DNA from: Paractinoplanes lichenicola
Lineage (GTDB): Bacteria; Actinomycetota; Actinomycetes; Mycobacteriales; Micromonosporaceae
Direction: 5' to 3'
Length of the DNA stretch: 64,000 nt
NCBI RefSeq assembly: GCF_016785085.1
Contig: NZ_JAENHO010000012.1
Coordinates: 62,001 to 126,000 of the forward strand
Position 1 is the stretch's first letter. Each line of letters begins with the position of its first letter. Below, one piece after another: positions 15,843-23,822 of this stretch. The notes under the pieces are model-generated. The model had not been told where the DNA came from, ran no database searches, and saw nothing but the letters and a program-made list of their open reading frames with translations. The position numbers were made by a program, and so were the translations under genes.

Positions 15843-15950
15843 CCCCTCATACCTCGCCCGTCCACACCCCAAAAGACACCATCAGGCTCGCGCCGCATCC
15901 GTCCCTCATACCGCGCCCGTCATGCCCCAGACGACACCATCGAGTGCGCG
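15843..15950. repeat. Imperfect direct duplication, period about 57 bp
   Basis: The block CCCTCATACC...CGCCCGTC...CCCCA...GACACCATC occurs twice (starting near 15847 and 15904) with several substitutions. It immediately follows the second fluC stop and runs into the 29-bp repeat array. Confidence 0.5.
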
Positions 15951-15960
15951 CTACGCCAGA

Positions 15961-16490
15961 TGCGCGACGTTGCAGGACACCGCGCGAGATGCGCGGAGTT
16001 GCACGACACCGCGCGAAATGCGCGAGGTTGCACGACACCGCGCGAGATGCGCGAGGTTGCGCGAGGGTTGCACGACACTGCGCGCCGTCCGCAAGGGTTC
16101 CCGGGCTGTATGAGGTTGCACGAGACTGCGCAAAGGTGCATGAGGCTGTCCGACTGCGCATGAATCTTGACAGCCTGCGGGGCTGCAGCAGGGAACGCGG
16201 CAATCCATCACACTGCCCAAGACTGCGCGAAGGTGCACACGTTCCGCGGGACTTCAGGAAGCTGCGCCGGGCTGCACGAAGGTGTGCACATTGCGCGGGA
16301 CTGCACGAAGGTGCGCAGCACGATACGCGGGGACTGCACGAAGGTGCGCACATTGCGCGGGACTGCACGAAAGTGCGCACATTGCGCGGGACTACAGGAA
16401 GATGCGTACGGTGCGCGGAGCTGCACGGAGGCGGTGCGAGGTTGCACGAGGGTGCGCGGGAGATGCGCGAAGGTGTGCGAGGCGGCGATC
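15961..16490. repeat. Degenerate 29-bp tandem repeat array (minisatellite-like)
   Basis: Two blocks of related units. In 15961-16080 the unit is GTTGCACGACACCGCGCG followed by AAATGCGCGAG. In 16270-16410 it is CACATTGCGCGGGACTGCAC followed by GAAGGTGCG. Both units are 29 bp, and each contains a GCGC-rich mini-palindrome. The middle (16081-16260) is more decayed. No spacers are present, so it is not CRISPR. The period is not a multiple of three, and open frames in several phases are compositional. Together with 15833-15960 and 16491-16576 this makes a 744-bp gap without a gene. Confidence 0.7.
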
Positions 16491-16576
16491 GGGGCGGTAC
16501 TCGGGGCGGGGGCCGGGGTTGTCAGCCGCGAAGGCGGACGACCCCGGCGGAGTTGGTTAGGGCGCTGGCTTGGCGG

Positions 16577-17572
16577 TCAGGCGGCCAGTAGTTCCAGGGT
16601 GTCGATCACGCGGTTGGAGAAGCCCCACTCGTTGTCGTACCAGGCGACTACCTTTACGTGCCGGCCGTCGACTCGGGTCAGTGCTGAGTCGAAGATGGAT
16701 GAGGCCGGGTTGCCGACGATGTCCGACGAGACGAGCGCGTCCTCGGAGTATTCCAGGATTCCCGCCAGCGGACCGGCCGCCGCCTCCTGGTAGGCCGCCA
16801 GCACCTCGTCGCGGGTGACGTCGCGCGCGACCACAGTGTTCAGCTCGACGATCGAGCCCACCGGCACGGGCACGCGGATCGAGTCGCCCGACAGCTTGCC
16901 CTCGAGCTGCGGGAGCACCAGGCCGATCGCCTTGGCCGCGCCCGTCGTGGTGGGCACGATGTTGACGGCCGCCGCCCGGGCCCGGCGGGGGTCGCGGTGG
17001 GGGCCATCCTGCAGGTTCTGCTCCTGCGTGTAGGCGTGGACCGTCGTCATGAAGCCGTGTTCGATGCCGGCCAGATCGTCCAGCACCTTGGCCAGGGGGG
17101 CCAGCGCGTTGGTCGTGCACGAGGCGTTCGAGACGATCGTGTGCGCGGCGGGGTCGTACGCGGAGGTGTTGACCCCGGGGGCCAGCGTCACGTCGGCACC
17201 GGCCGAGGGCGCGCCGACCAGCACCTTGCGGGCGCCGGCCTCGATGTGGGCCCGGGCCGCGGACGCCGCCGTGAATCGGCCGGTCGCCTCGAGCACGATG
17301 TCGACCTCCAGCGCGGCCCAAGGGAGGGCGGCCGGGTCGCGTTCGGCGAAGACGGCGATCGGCTGCCCGTCCACGACCAGGCCGTCGGCGGAAGCGGTGA
17401 CCGGACGGCCCAGCCGCCCGGAGGTGGTGTCGAAGGCGAGCAGCCGGGCCAGCGCGGCCGGCTCGGCGAGATCGTTGATGGCCACCACCTCGAGCTTGCT
17501 GTCCCGCTCGAGCAGGGCGCGCAGCACGTTGCGTCCGATCCGGCCGAATCCGTTGATGGCGATACGAGTCAT
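16577..17572 (-). CDS. gap: Glyceraldehyde-3-phosphate dehydrogenase, type I
   Basis: Glycolytic enzyme oxidising glyceraldehyde-3-phosphate with NAD+ and phosphate, 331 aa. The Rossmann motif is INGFGRIGR (6-14) and IND at 32-34 indicates NAD preference. The catalytic Cys152 lies in SNASCTTN and His179 in TTVHAYTQ; the C-terminal WYDNEWGFSNRVID is diagnostic. ATG 17572 is the right start by homology, though the RBS is poor. A 13-bp palindrome (17575-17587) is just upstream. No pgk or tpi gene follows, so this may be a second, separately regulated copy rather than the main glycolytic gene. Confidence 0.95.
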   Translation of the reverse strand: MTRIAINGFGRIGRNVLRALLERDSKLEVVAINDLAEPAALARLLAFDTTSGRLGRPVTASADGLVVDGQPIAVFAERDPAALPWAALEVDIVLEATGRFTAASAARAHIEAGARKVLVGAPSAGADVTLAPGVNTSAYDPAAHTIVSNASCTTNALAPLAKVLDDLAGIEHGFMTTVHAYTQEQNLQDGPHRDPRRARAAAVNIVPTTTGAAKAIGLVLPQLEGKLSGDSIRVPVPVGSIVELNTVVARDVTRDEVLAAYQEAAAGPLAGILEYSEDALVSSDIVGNPASSIFDSALTRVDGRHVKVVAWYDNEWGFSNRVIDTLELLAA

Positions 17573-17574
17573 GC

Positions 17575-17587
17575 CTTCAGCCTGAAG
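17575..17587. promoter_or_regulatory. Perfect 13-bp palindrome before gap
   Basis: CTTCAG-C-CTGAAG lies 2 bp upstream of the gap start codon. It could be an operator or an early mRNA hairpin. The adjacent GlxA-type regulator gene is a possible source of the binding protein, but nothing proves it. Confidence 0.35.
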
Positions 17588-17635
17588 AAAGACAAGCACC
17601 GGAAACAGTGGCCGCCACGCCACCCATCGCAAGGA

Positions 17636-18586
17636 TCACGCCACGAACGTACGGCGGTACTGGCTCGGGGTGGTGCCGAGGATACGCTGGAAGTGCAGGC
17701 GCAGATTCGAGCCCGTGCCCAGCCCGACCCGGGCCGCGATCTGCTCGACCGGGAGTTGCGACAGTTCGAGCAGTTCGCGGGCCATGTCGATGCGCGCCCG
17801 CATGACCCACTGCATGGGCGTGTAGCCGGTGTCCTCGGCGAACCGGCGCGAGAACGTGCGCGGGGAGACGGCCGCGTGCCGGGCCAGGATCTCCAGCGTG
17901 AGCAGCTTCCCGAGCCGGTGCAGGGCCCATTCCCGGGTCGCCGCGAACCGTTCGCCGAGCGGCTCGGGCACGCTGCGCGGCACGTACTGGGCCTGGCCGC
18001 CGCTGCGGTAGGGGGCCGCGACGAGCCGCCGGGCCGCGTGGTTGGAGGCCGCCATGCCGAGGTCGCCGCGCAGGATGTGCAGGCACAGGTCGATGCCGGA
18101 GGCGGCGCCGGCCGAGGTCAGCACGTGGCCCTCGTCGACGAAGAGCACGTTCTCGTCGACGAGCACGGACGGGTGTTTCCGGGCCAGCTGCCGCGTGTAG
18201 TGCCAGTGCGTGGTGGCCCGGCGGCCGTCGAGCAGGCCCGTGGCGGCCAGGGCGAACGCGCCGGTCGAGATGGCCGCCAGGCGGGTGCCGCGGTCGTGCG
18301 CGGCGATCAGCGCGGACACGACGGCGGGCGGCGGGTCCTCGCGGTCGGGGTGGCGATAGCCGGGGATGAACACGATGTCGGCCCAGTCGAGCGCGTCCAG
18401 CCCGTCGGCCACGTGGTAGGACAGGCCGTCGCCACCGGTGACCAGCCCGGGCGCGGGGCCGCAGACCTTCACCTCGTACGGCATGCTCGCCCTGGTCGTG
18501 AACACCTGGGCCGGGATGCCCACGTCGAGCGGCTTGGCGCCCTCGAGCACCAGCACGGCGACGCGGTTGAGGCGGCTGGGCGGCAC
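17636..18586 (-). CDS. GlxA-family transcriptional regulator (DJ-1/PfpI + AraC HTH)
   Basis: 316-aa regulator. Residues 1-175 form a DJ-1/PfpI-like amidase-fold domain (RVAVLVLEGAKPLDVGIPAQ, then ISTGAFALAATGLLDGRRAT). The nucleophile-elbow residue is Thr in STGAF rather than Cys, so this domain is probably a sensor, not an enzyme. Residues about 215-316 hold two AraC-type helix-turn-helices (ISPRTFSRRF-like VSPRTFSRRFAEDTGYTP and IAARVGLGTGSNLRLHFQR). GTG 18586 is favoured: TACCCT ends 6 nt before it, a leaderless arrangement. It lies between gap and a divergent membrane-protein gene. Confidence 0.9.
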   Translation of the reverse strand: MPPSRLNRVAVLVLEGAKPLDVGIPAQVFTTRASMPYEVKVCGPAPGLVTGGDGLSYHVADGLDALDWADIVFIPGYRHPDREDPPPAVVSALIAAHDRGTRLAAISTGAFALAATGLLDGRRATTHWHYTRQLARKHPSVLVDENVLFVDEGHVLTSAGAASGIDLCLHILRGDLGMAASNHAARRLVAAPYRSGGQAQYVPRSVPEPLGERFAATREWALHRLGKLLTLEILARHAAVSPRTFSRRFAEDTGYTPMQWVMRARIDMARELLELSQLPVEQIAARVGLGTGSNLRLHFQRILGTTPSQYRRTFVA

Positions 18587-18668
18587 GCCACAAGGGTAGA
18601 CTTTGGTCGGCGGGGCCACGACCACCGGCCGTTTCGCGCGTCCGGGTGGCGTCGCGACAGTCGAGGCC

Positions 18669-19631
18669 ATGGCAGCAGTTCTCGCGCTGATGGCGCTCGC
18701 GCCCTGGACCGCCGAGTGCGTGTGGGGCGGCTTCGCGGTCGTCGACTGGCCCTTCGTCATACTCTTCCTGGCGCCCCAGTACGGTGGCGCCGCCGTGCTC
18801 ATCCGCGAGGTGGCCCGGCGCACCGGTGGCGGGTGGCCCGCGATCGCGTTGCTGGCCGCCGCGTTCGGCTTCGTGCAGGCCGGGCTGGTCGACCAGTCGT
18901 TGTTCAACCCGGCCTTCCTCGACGGCACCGGGTTCGCCGCGGATGCCGCCTCGGCCCGCGCGACCTGGGTGCCGGGGCTCGATTTCAGCGGGCAACAAGC
19001 CTTCTCGTACGTGGGTGGGCACGTGGCGCTGAGCATCTGCGCCCCGATCGCGATCGTCGAGACGCTCGCGCGCCGGCCCGGTCCGTGGCTGGGCAAGCGG
19101 GGCCTGGCCGTGATCGCCGTCGGCTACGTGCTGGGCAGCCTGCTCATCTTCCGGGACGTGTACGCCGACGAACACTTCTTCGCCGCACCCGTCCAGGTCG
19201 CGTTCACCGTGGCCGTCGCGCTCCTGTTGATCATGGCCGCGCAGCGGAAACCGAAGCCTCGGACCGGAAGAGCGCCCCACCCGCTGGTCGTCGGGGCGGT
19301 GGCCGCTCTCCCCCACGTGGCCGGCGGGCTTGCGCCGGGCTGGGCGGGCGTGGCGATCCAGGCCGCGGTTCTGACACTGGCCGTCGCGCTGATCGTGCGG
19401 TGGTCGGGCGGGTTCGATCAGCGGCACGTGCTGGCCGGGTGGGGCGCCGGGCTCGTCGTGTCGGCCGCCATCGCCTGTCTGGTGCCGACCTACGCGCCTT
19501 CGACGCCGGCGATGGCGCTGCTCTCCGACGTGTGCACAAGTCTGGTCACCGCCACCCTGATAGGCGTGACCTGGTGGAGGCGCGAGCACCTAATTGCTTC
19601 GACAGAGCAATCAGACCCCCGTACGGTATGA
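18669..19631 (+). CDS. Polytopic membrane protein of unknown function
   Basis: About 320 aa with eight or nine hydrophobic helices separated by short loops. I see no transporter signature. A segment IREVARRTGGGWPAIALLAAAFGFVQAGLVDQSLFNPAF is punctuated by charged and polar residues and resembles part of CPBP-like intramembrane proteins, but the EExxR motif is absent. ATG 18669 is the most plausible start because upstream residues would overlap the divergent regulator promoter. The 3' end lies 38 bp before the leader peptide of the EF-G-like gene. I do not recognise the family with confidence. Confidence 0.7.
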   Translation: MAAVLALMALAPWTAECVWGGFAVVDWPFVILFLAPQYGGAAVLIREVARRTGGGWPAIALLAAAFGFVQAGLVDQSLFNPAFLDGTGFAADAASARATWVPGLDFSGQQAFSYVGGHVALSICAPIAIVETLARRPGPWLGKRGLAVIAVGYVLGSLLIFRDVYADEHFFAAPVQVAFTVAVALLLIMAAQRKPKPRTGRAPHPLVVGAVAALPHVAGGLAPGWAGVAIQAAVLTLAVALIVRWSGGFDQRHVLAGWGAGLVVSAAIACLVPTYAPSTPAMALLSDVCTSLVTATLIGVTWWRREHLIASTEQSDPRTV

Positions 19632-19669
19632 AGCCGTTGATCTTTTCGACGAAGGAGGGGAGGACAGTG

Positions 19670-19750
19670 ATGCGTCACCGCACCGCTCTCCTTCTCGTCT
19701 CTGGTGTGCCCAGCCTCGGCTGCGCCACCGGGGCTGGACGTGCCTGCTAA
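19670..19750 (+). CDS. Probable 26-aa leader peptide of the EF-G-like gene
   Basis: MRHRTALLLVSGVPSLGC followed by ATGAGRAC. The ATG at 19670 is preceded by GAAGGAGGGGAGG, far stronger than the RBS of the main gene. It ends 45 bp before the GTPase gene. Within it CCAGCC (19710-19715) can pair with GGCTG (19718-19722) or with GGCTGG (19732-19737), which are mutually exclusive folds as expected for translational attenuation. Leader peptides of this kind precede ribosome-protection and other resistance genes; here the role is inferred. Confidence 0.5.
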   Translation: MRHRTALLLVSGVPSLGCATGAGRAC

Positions 19751-19795
19751 ACGGCGCAGTCCACCGTTCAGAACTGTCGAGAAAGACAACCAAAA

Positions 19796-21640
19796 ATGCG
19801 CAACATCGGCATCCTCGCGCACGTCGACGCAGGTAAGACCACCCTGACCGAACGCATTCTTTTCGCCACCGGCGCCACCTATAAACAGGGCGAGGTGCAT
19901 CATGGCACGACGGTCACCGATTTCGATCCGCAGGAACGCGAGCGCGGCATCACCATCTTCTCGGCCGCGGTCAGCTGCGCATGGCGCGGCGAGCGGCTCA
20001 ACCTGATCGACACCCCCGGGCACGTCGACTTCACCGACGAGGTCGAACGGTCGTTGCGGGTGCTCGACGGCGCGGTCGTGGTGTTCGACGGCGTGGCCGG
20101 GGTCGAGCCGCAGAGCGAGGCCGTGTGGCGGCAGGCCGACCGGTACGGCGTGCCGCGCATCGCGTTCATCAACAAGCTCGACCGGGCGGGGGCCGATTTC
20201 GAGGCTTCCGTACGGTCGTTGCGCGAGCGGCTGGGCGTTATCCCGCTGGTCGTGCAGCTGCCGGTCGAGGGTGGCGTGATCGACCTGGTCGGACCGCGCC
20301 CCGATCGTGAGGATGTGCGCGCGGCCCGGCGGCGGCTCGAGGAATCCGTGGCCGAGTTGCACCCGGCGGCGTTGGAGGAACTGGGCCATGTGACGGACGG
20401 CACGCTGCGGACGGCGTTGCGCGATCTCACGCTCAGCGGCGCCGCGGTGGTGGTGCTGGGCGGCGCGGCCTATCGCAACGTCGGCGTGGAGGCGCTGCTC
20501 GACGCGGTGGTCGACTACCTGCCGGCGCCGTCGGGCGATCCCGCCGCCCCGCTGTCGGCACTGGTCTTCAAGGTGCAGACGGCACGGCAAGGGCGCATGA
20601 CCTTCGTACGGGTCTATGACGGCGCCCTCGCCAAGGGGGCCACGGTGTGGGACGCGGCCACGTCGCGAACCGAGCGGGCCGGGCGGATCCTGCGCGTGCA
20701 GGCCGACCGGGTGACCGACGTGGACCGGGCGGTCGCGGGCGACATCGTCGCGCTGGCCGGGCTCAAGCTGGCCAGGGCGGGGACGACGCTGTCCACCCGC
20801 GAGCATCCGGTGCTGCTGGAGGCCCCGCAGGCGGCCACTCCCCTGGTGTCGGTGGCGGTCGAGGCCCGTACGCGGGCCGACGCGCAACGGCTGCCCGGGG
20901 CGCTGGCCGCGCTGGCCGAGGAGCTCAACGTGCGGATCGGGAACGAGGACGGGCAGACCCTGCTCTCCGGGCAGGGCGAGTTGCAGCTGGAGGTGGCCGT
21001 GACCAGGCTGCGCGAGGCCGGGGTGGCCGTGAACGTGGGCCGGCCCCGGGTGGCGTACCGGGAGACCGTGGTGCGGGGCGTGACCGGTTTCGCCTATCGG
21101 CACGTCAAGCAGGACGGCGGGGCCGGGCAGTTCGCGCACGTGGTGCTGGACGTGGCGCCGCTCGACGGCATCGGCTTCGAGTTCGTCACGGCGGTGACCG
21201 GCGGGCGGGTGCCGGCCGAGTACGTGCGGGCGGTCGAGGCCGGCTGCCGGGACGCGCTCGCCGACGGGCCGCTCGACGGTCAGCCGGTGGTCGGGTTGCG
21301 GGTCACGCTGACCGACGGCGCGACGCACGTGAAGGACTCGTCCGAGTTGGCGTTCCGCACGGCCGGGCGGGCCGGGCTGCGGGCGGCGCTGGCCGCGTGC
21401 ACGATGGCGCGGCTGGAGCCGGTGGCCGACGTGACGGTCAGCGCGCCCGCCGACACGCTGGGCGCGGTGCTGGGCGACCTCGCGGCCCGCCGGGGCCAGG
21501 TCACCGGTTCGACGTCGCAGTCGGTGACGGCGGTGGTGCCGCTGGCCGAGCTGTTCGGCTACGCGAGCGACCTGCGCAGCCGTACGCGGGGGCGGGCGAC
21601 CTTCGCGACGCGGCCGGCCGGTTATCGCCTGGCCGCCTAG
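19796..21640 (+). CDS. EF-G-like translational GTPase (TetM/Otr-like or EF-G paralogue)
   Basis: 614-aa ribosomal GTPase, shorter than EF-G (about 690-700) and closer to ribosome-protection proteins. G1 is AHVDAGKTTLTE, G2 ERGITI, G3 DTPGHVDF and G4 NKLD. The G' insertion is reduced to a short segment (about 150-230). Domain II starts near LVFKVQTARQGRMTFVRVYDG, domain III has SGQGELQLEV, and domain IV begins VAYRETVVRGV with HVKQDGGAGQFAHV. It could protect ribosomes from an antibiotic or be a specialised EF-G2. A strong leader peptide upstream favours an inducible resistance-type role. The first ATG (19796) has only a weak GAAAG RBS. Confidence 0.88.
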   Translation: MRNIGILAHVDAGKTTLTERILFATGATYKQGEVHHGTTVTDFDPQERERGITIFSAAVSCAWRGERLNLIDTPGHVDFTDEVERSLRVLDGAVVVFDGVAGVEPQSEAVWRQADRYGVPRIAFINKLDRAGADFEASVRSLRERLGVIPLVVQLPVEGGVIDLVGPRPDREDVRAARRRLEESVAELHPAALEELGHVTDGTLRTALRDLTLSGAAVVVLGGAAYRNVGVEALLDAVVDYLPAPSGDPAAPLSALVFKVQTARQGRMTFVRVYDGALAKGATVWDAATSRTERAGRILRVQADRVTDVDRAVAGDIVALAGLKLARAGTTLSTREHPVLLEAPQAATPLVSVAVEARTRADAQRLPGALAALAEELNVRIGNEDGQTLLSGQGELQLEVAVTRLREAGVAVNVGRPRVAYRETVVRGVTGFAYRHVKQDGGAGQFAHVVLDVAPLDGIGFEFVTAVTGGRVPAEYVRAVEAGCRDALADGPLDGQPVVGLRVTLTDGATHVKDSSELAFRTAGRAGLRAALAACTMARLEPVADVTVSAPADTLGAVLGDLAARRGQVTGSTSQSVTAVVPLAELFGYASDLRSRTRGRATFATRPAGYRLAA

Positions 21641-21682
21641 CGGTGTGCCGGGGCCCGTGGGGCGGGGGTTAACCTGACCTCG

Positions 21683-22045
21683 GTGGATAACCGGAAGAGA
21701 TCGTCGGTTAGGCGCCCGGGCGGTGGTCCCGGGCGCCTGCCCACGCACCGCCTGGTGCTGGCCATGGCGCTGATCTCGACCGCTCCGCCGCTGGTCATCC
21801 ATGAGGGCTGGCGCGGGGTGCTGGTGGCGGTGGCGGCCGTGTTCTATGCGACCTATCTGCTGCTCGGCAAGCGCTGGCCCCGGCTGCGCCGCCGCCGGCC
21901 GGTGTCCCCGACCCGGCCCGGCCGGCTGCCCTCGGCCCCAGCCCCGCCCCCGGCCTCGGCACCACCCGTCCCGCAACCGGTCGAGGCAGAGCCCGAAAAC
22001 ATTACGCCGCCGACTCACCCAGGTCCAGTACGCAAGCGATTGTAA
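21683..22045 (+). CDS. Small membrane protein with Pro-rich C-terminus, unknown
   Basis: 120 aa from GTG 21683. A basic N-terminus is followed by two hydrophobic helices (LVLAMALISTAPPLVI and GVLVAVAAVFYATYLLL), a cluster of arginines (KRWPRLRRRRP), then a Pro/Ala-rich tail. TAACCT ends 7 nt before the GTG, consistent with leaderless expression. No family recognised. Codon composition looks coding, but the evidence is moderate. Confidence 0.55.
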   Translation: MDNRKRSSVRRPGGGPGRLPTHRLVLAMALISTAPPLVIHEGWRGVLVAVAAVFYATYLLLGKRWPRLRRRRPVSPTRPGRLPSAPAPPPASAPPVPQPVEAEPENITPPTHPGPVRKRL

Positions 22046-22143
22046 TCAGCGGGCATTTGTTCGTCCCTCGCACCCTTGCCACGAATAAGACAGCGATATT
22101 GGCTCGGCGGGTTCCGACCATTTCGTTTCGTGGAGGGAGCACC

Positions 22144-23055
22144 ATGACCACGAGAGCGCCCTCGCTCGCCGACGCCGAATGGCTCGACTCCGCGCCGCCC
22201 GAGCTCGACGGTCACGTCGTGGCCTACGATTTCTGGACCCTGACCTGCGTCAACTGGCTGCGCACGGCGCCTTATCGGCGGGCCTGGTGGGAGGCGTACC
22301 GCGACGACGGCCTGATCGTGGTCGGCGTGCACACCCCCGAGTTCGCCTTCGAGCACGACCCCGACCTGATCCGCCGGGCCGTGGCCACGCGCGGCATCAC
22401 CTATCCCGTCGTGATCGACAGCGACTACGAGGTGTGGAAATCGTTCGACAACCATTTCTGGCCGGCGCTCTATCTGGCCGACCGCGACGGAGTGATCCGC
22501 GACCACCATTTCGGCGAGGGCCGGTACGCCGAGTCCGAGCGCACGATCCAGCGCCTGCTCGGCGTGGCCAGGCCGCCGGTCCGGCCCGAGGCGCTGGGCG
22601 TGGAGGCCGAGGCCGACTGGGATCACCTGAAGACCCCCGAGACCTATCTGGGGTACGCCCGCGGTGAGCACTTCGCGTCGACCGGGGGCTCCCACGGGTA
22701 CGCGTATCCGGCTTTCCTGCAGTCCGACCAGTGGGCGCTGGACGGCGACTGGACCCGCAGCGGCGAGTTCGCGGCCGTGCACCGGCAGGACGGCAGCGTC
22801 GCGTTCCGGTTCGAGGCCCGCGACGCCAACCTGGTGCTCGCCCCGGAGAGCGATCCCGTCTCCTTCCAGGTCTTCCTCGACGGCAAGGCCCCGGAGGACG
22901 CGCACGGCGCCGACATCAGCCCCGAGGGCTACGGCAAGCTGACCGAGGGCCGCATGTATCAGCTGATCCGCCAGCCCGGCCCGATCGCCGAGCGGCACCT
23001 CGAGGTCGTCTTCCACGCCCCGGGCGTCCGGGCGTACGTCTTCACATTCGGCTGA
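22144..23055 (+). CDS. Thioredoxin-like protein (DipZ C-terminal type) with degenerate active site
   Basis: 303-aa protein built like the soluble C-terminal half of DipZ/TlpA-type proteins: a thioredoxin-like domain (1-140) followed by a beta-rich carbohydrate-binding-like domain (about 165-303, ending GVRAYVFTFG). The redox motif, normally CxxC in a TCxNC context, reads TCVNW here (Cys35, Trp38), so a disulfide cannot form within the motif. There is no signal peptide. GGAGG lies just before ATG 22144. It may still bind a partner or act through the single Cys; a classical oxidoreductase role is unlikely. Confidence 0.83.
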   Translation: MTTRAPSLADAEWLDSAPPELDGHVVAYDFWTLTCVNWLRTAPYRRAWWEAYRDDGLIVVGVHTPEFAFEHDPDLIRRAVATRGITYPVVIDSDYEVWKSFDNHFWPALYLADRDGVIRDHHFGEGRYAESERTIQRLLGVARPPVRPEALGVEAEADWDHLKTPETYLGYARGEHFASTGGSHGYAYPAFLQSDQWALDGDWTRSGEFAAVHRQDGSVAFRFEARDANLVLAPESDPVSFQVFLDGKAPEDAHGADISPEGYGKLTEGRMYQLIRQPGPIAERHLEVVFHAPGVRAYVFTFG

Positions 23056-23102
23056 CGCTTAATAGAGAGGCGTCATCCCGGACGTGGTGATAGAAAGCCG
23101 GG

Positions 23103-23822
23103 GTGGATTTTCCTGACCTGCTGCGCCTGATCGAGGAGCGGTCGGTGGCCTTCCAGGCCGCGATCGACTCCGCGCCGAGCCTCGACCTGCCGGTGCCGAG
23201 CTGTCCCGGGTGGACGCTGGCCGACCTGGAACGGCACCTGATCGACGGGCGCCGCAAGTGGGCGGCCATCGTCGCGGCCGGACCCGCCGACGCCCCTCCC
23301 CCGGCGGAGGTCTGGGCGGGCGACGGCCCGCTGGCCGTGGCCGCCCAGCTGCTGGTGGAGGCGCTGCGAGCCACCGGGCCGGACAAGGCCTGCTGGACGT
23401 GGTGGGGTGACTCGCAGTCGCCGCAGAACACGTACGCGGCCGCCCGGCACCAGCTGCAGGAGATCGCCGTCCACACGTATGACGCCCAGCTCGCCGCGGG
23501 CGCTCCGCAGCCGCTGCCCGAGGCCATCGCCCTCGACGGGGTCGACGAGTTCGTCACCACGTGCGTCGCGACGACGAGCCCGTGGCCGCACGAGCCCAAC
23601 ACCCTCGACTACCACGCCACCGAGGGCCGCTCCTGGCGTCTCACCTTCTCGGCCGAGGGCGCCCGCTCGGGGCCGCCCGGCGACGAGCCGGCCGACGTCA
23701 CCGTCACCGCCCCGGCCGGCGACCTGGTGCTGCTCTGCTACGGCCGGATCGGGCCCGACGCGGTGAAGGTCGACGGCGACCGCCGGGTGATCGACCGGCT
23801 CATCGCGTGGGAGCCGGAGTAA
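23103..23822 (+). CDS. Maleylpyruvate isomerase-family (mycothiol-dependent, DinB-like) protein
   Basis: 239 aa from GTG 23103. Matches the actinobacterial family annotated as maleylpyruvate isomerase/mycothiol S-transferase: N-terminal four-helix DinB bundle with CPGWTLADLERHLIDGRRKW (metal His), QLQEIAVHTYDAQLA (Glu and His of the metal triad), and a C-terminal SCP2-like MDMPI_C domain with PAGDLVLLCYGR. These enzymes use mycothiol as cofactor; the specific substrate is unknown. The 3' end overlaps the convergent reductase remnant by 23 bp. Confidence 0.9.
   Translation: MDFPDLLRLIEERSVAFQAAIDSAPSLDLPVPSCPGWTLADLERHLIDGRRKWAAIVAAGPADAPPPAEVWAGDGPLAVAAQLLVEALRATGPDKACWTWWGDSQSPQNTYAAARHQLQEIAVHTYDAQLAAGAPQPLPEAIALDGVDEFVTTCVATTSPWPHEPNTLDYHATEGRSWRLTFSAEGARSGPPGDEPADVTVTAPAGDLVLLCYGRIGPDAVKVDGDRRVIDRLIAWEPE

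Noticed and set aside
15961..16490. Possible CRISPR array
   Set aside because: Units are contiguous and degenerate with no unique spacers, and no cas genes are present.
15847..16591. Several 60-215-codon frames on both strands in the 29-bp repeat region
   Set aside because: They arise from a GC-rich repeat whose period is not a multiple of three. Translations are Arg/Cys/His repeats in every frame, with no RBS or family match.
19490..22018. 842-codon open frame antisense to the EF-G-like gene
   Set aside because: Shadow frame of high-GC coding DNA: low-complexity Arg/Gly/His/Gln composition, no domain, and the sense strand encodes a clear GTPase.
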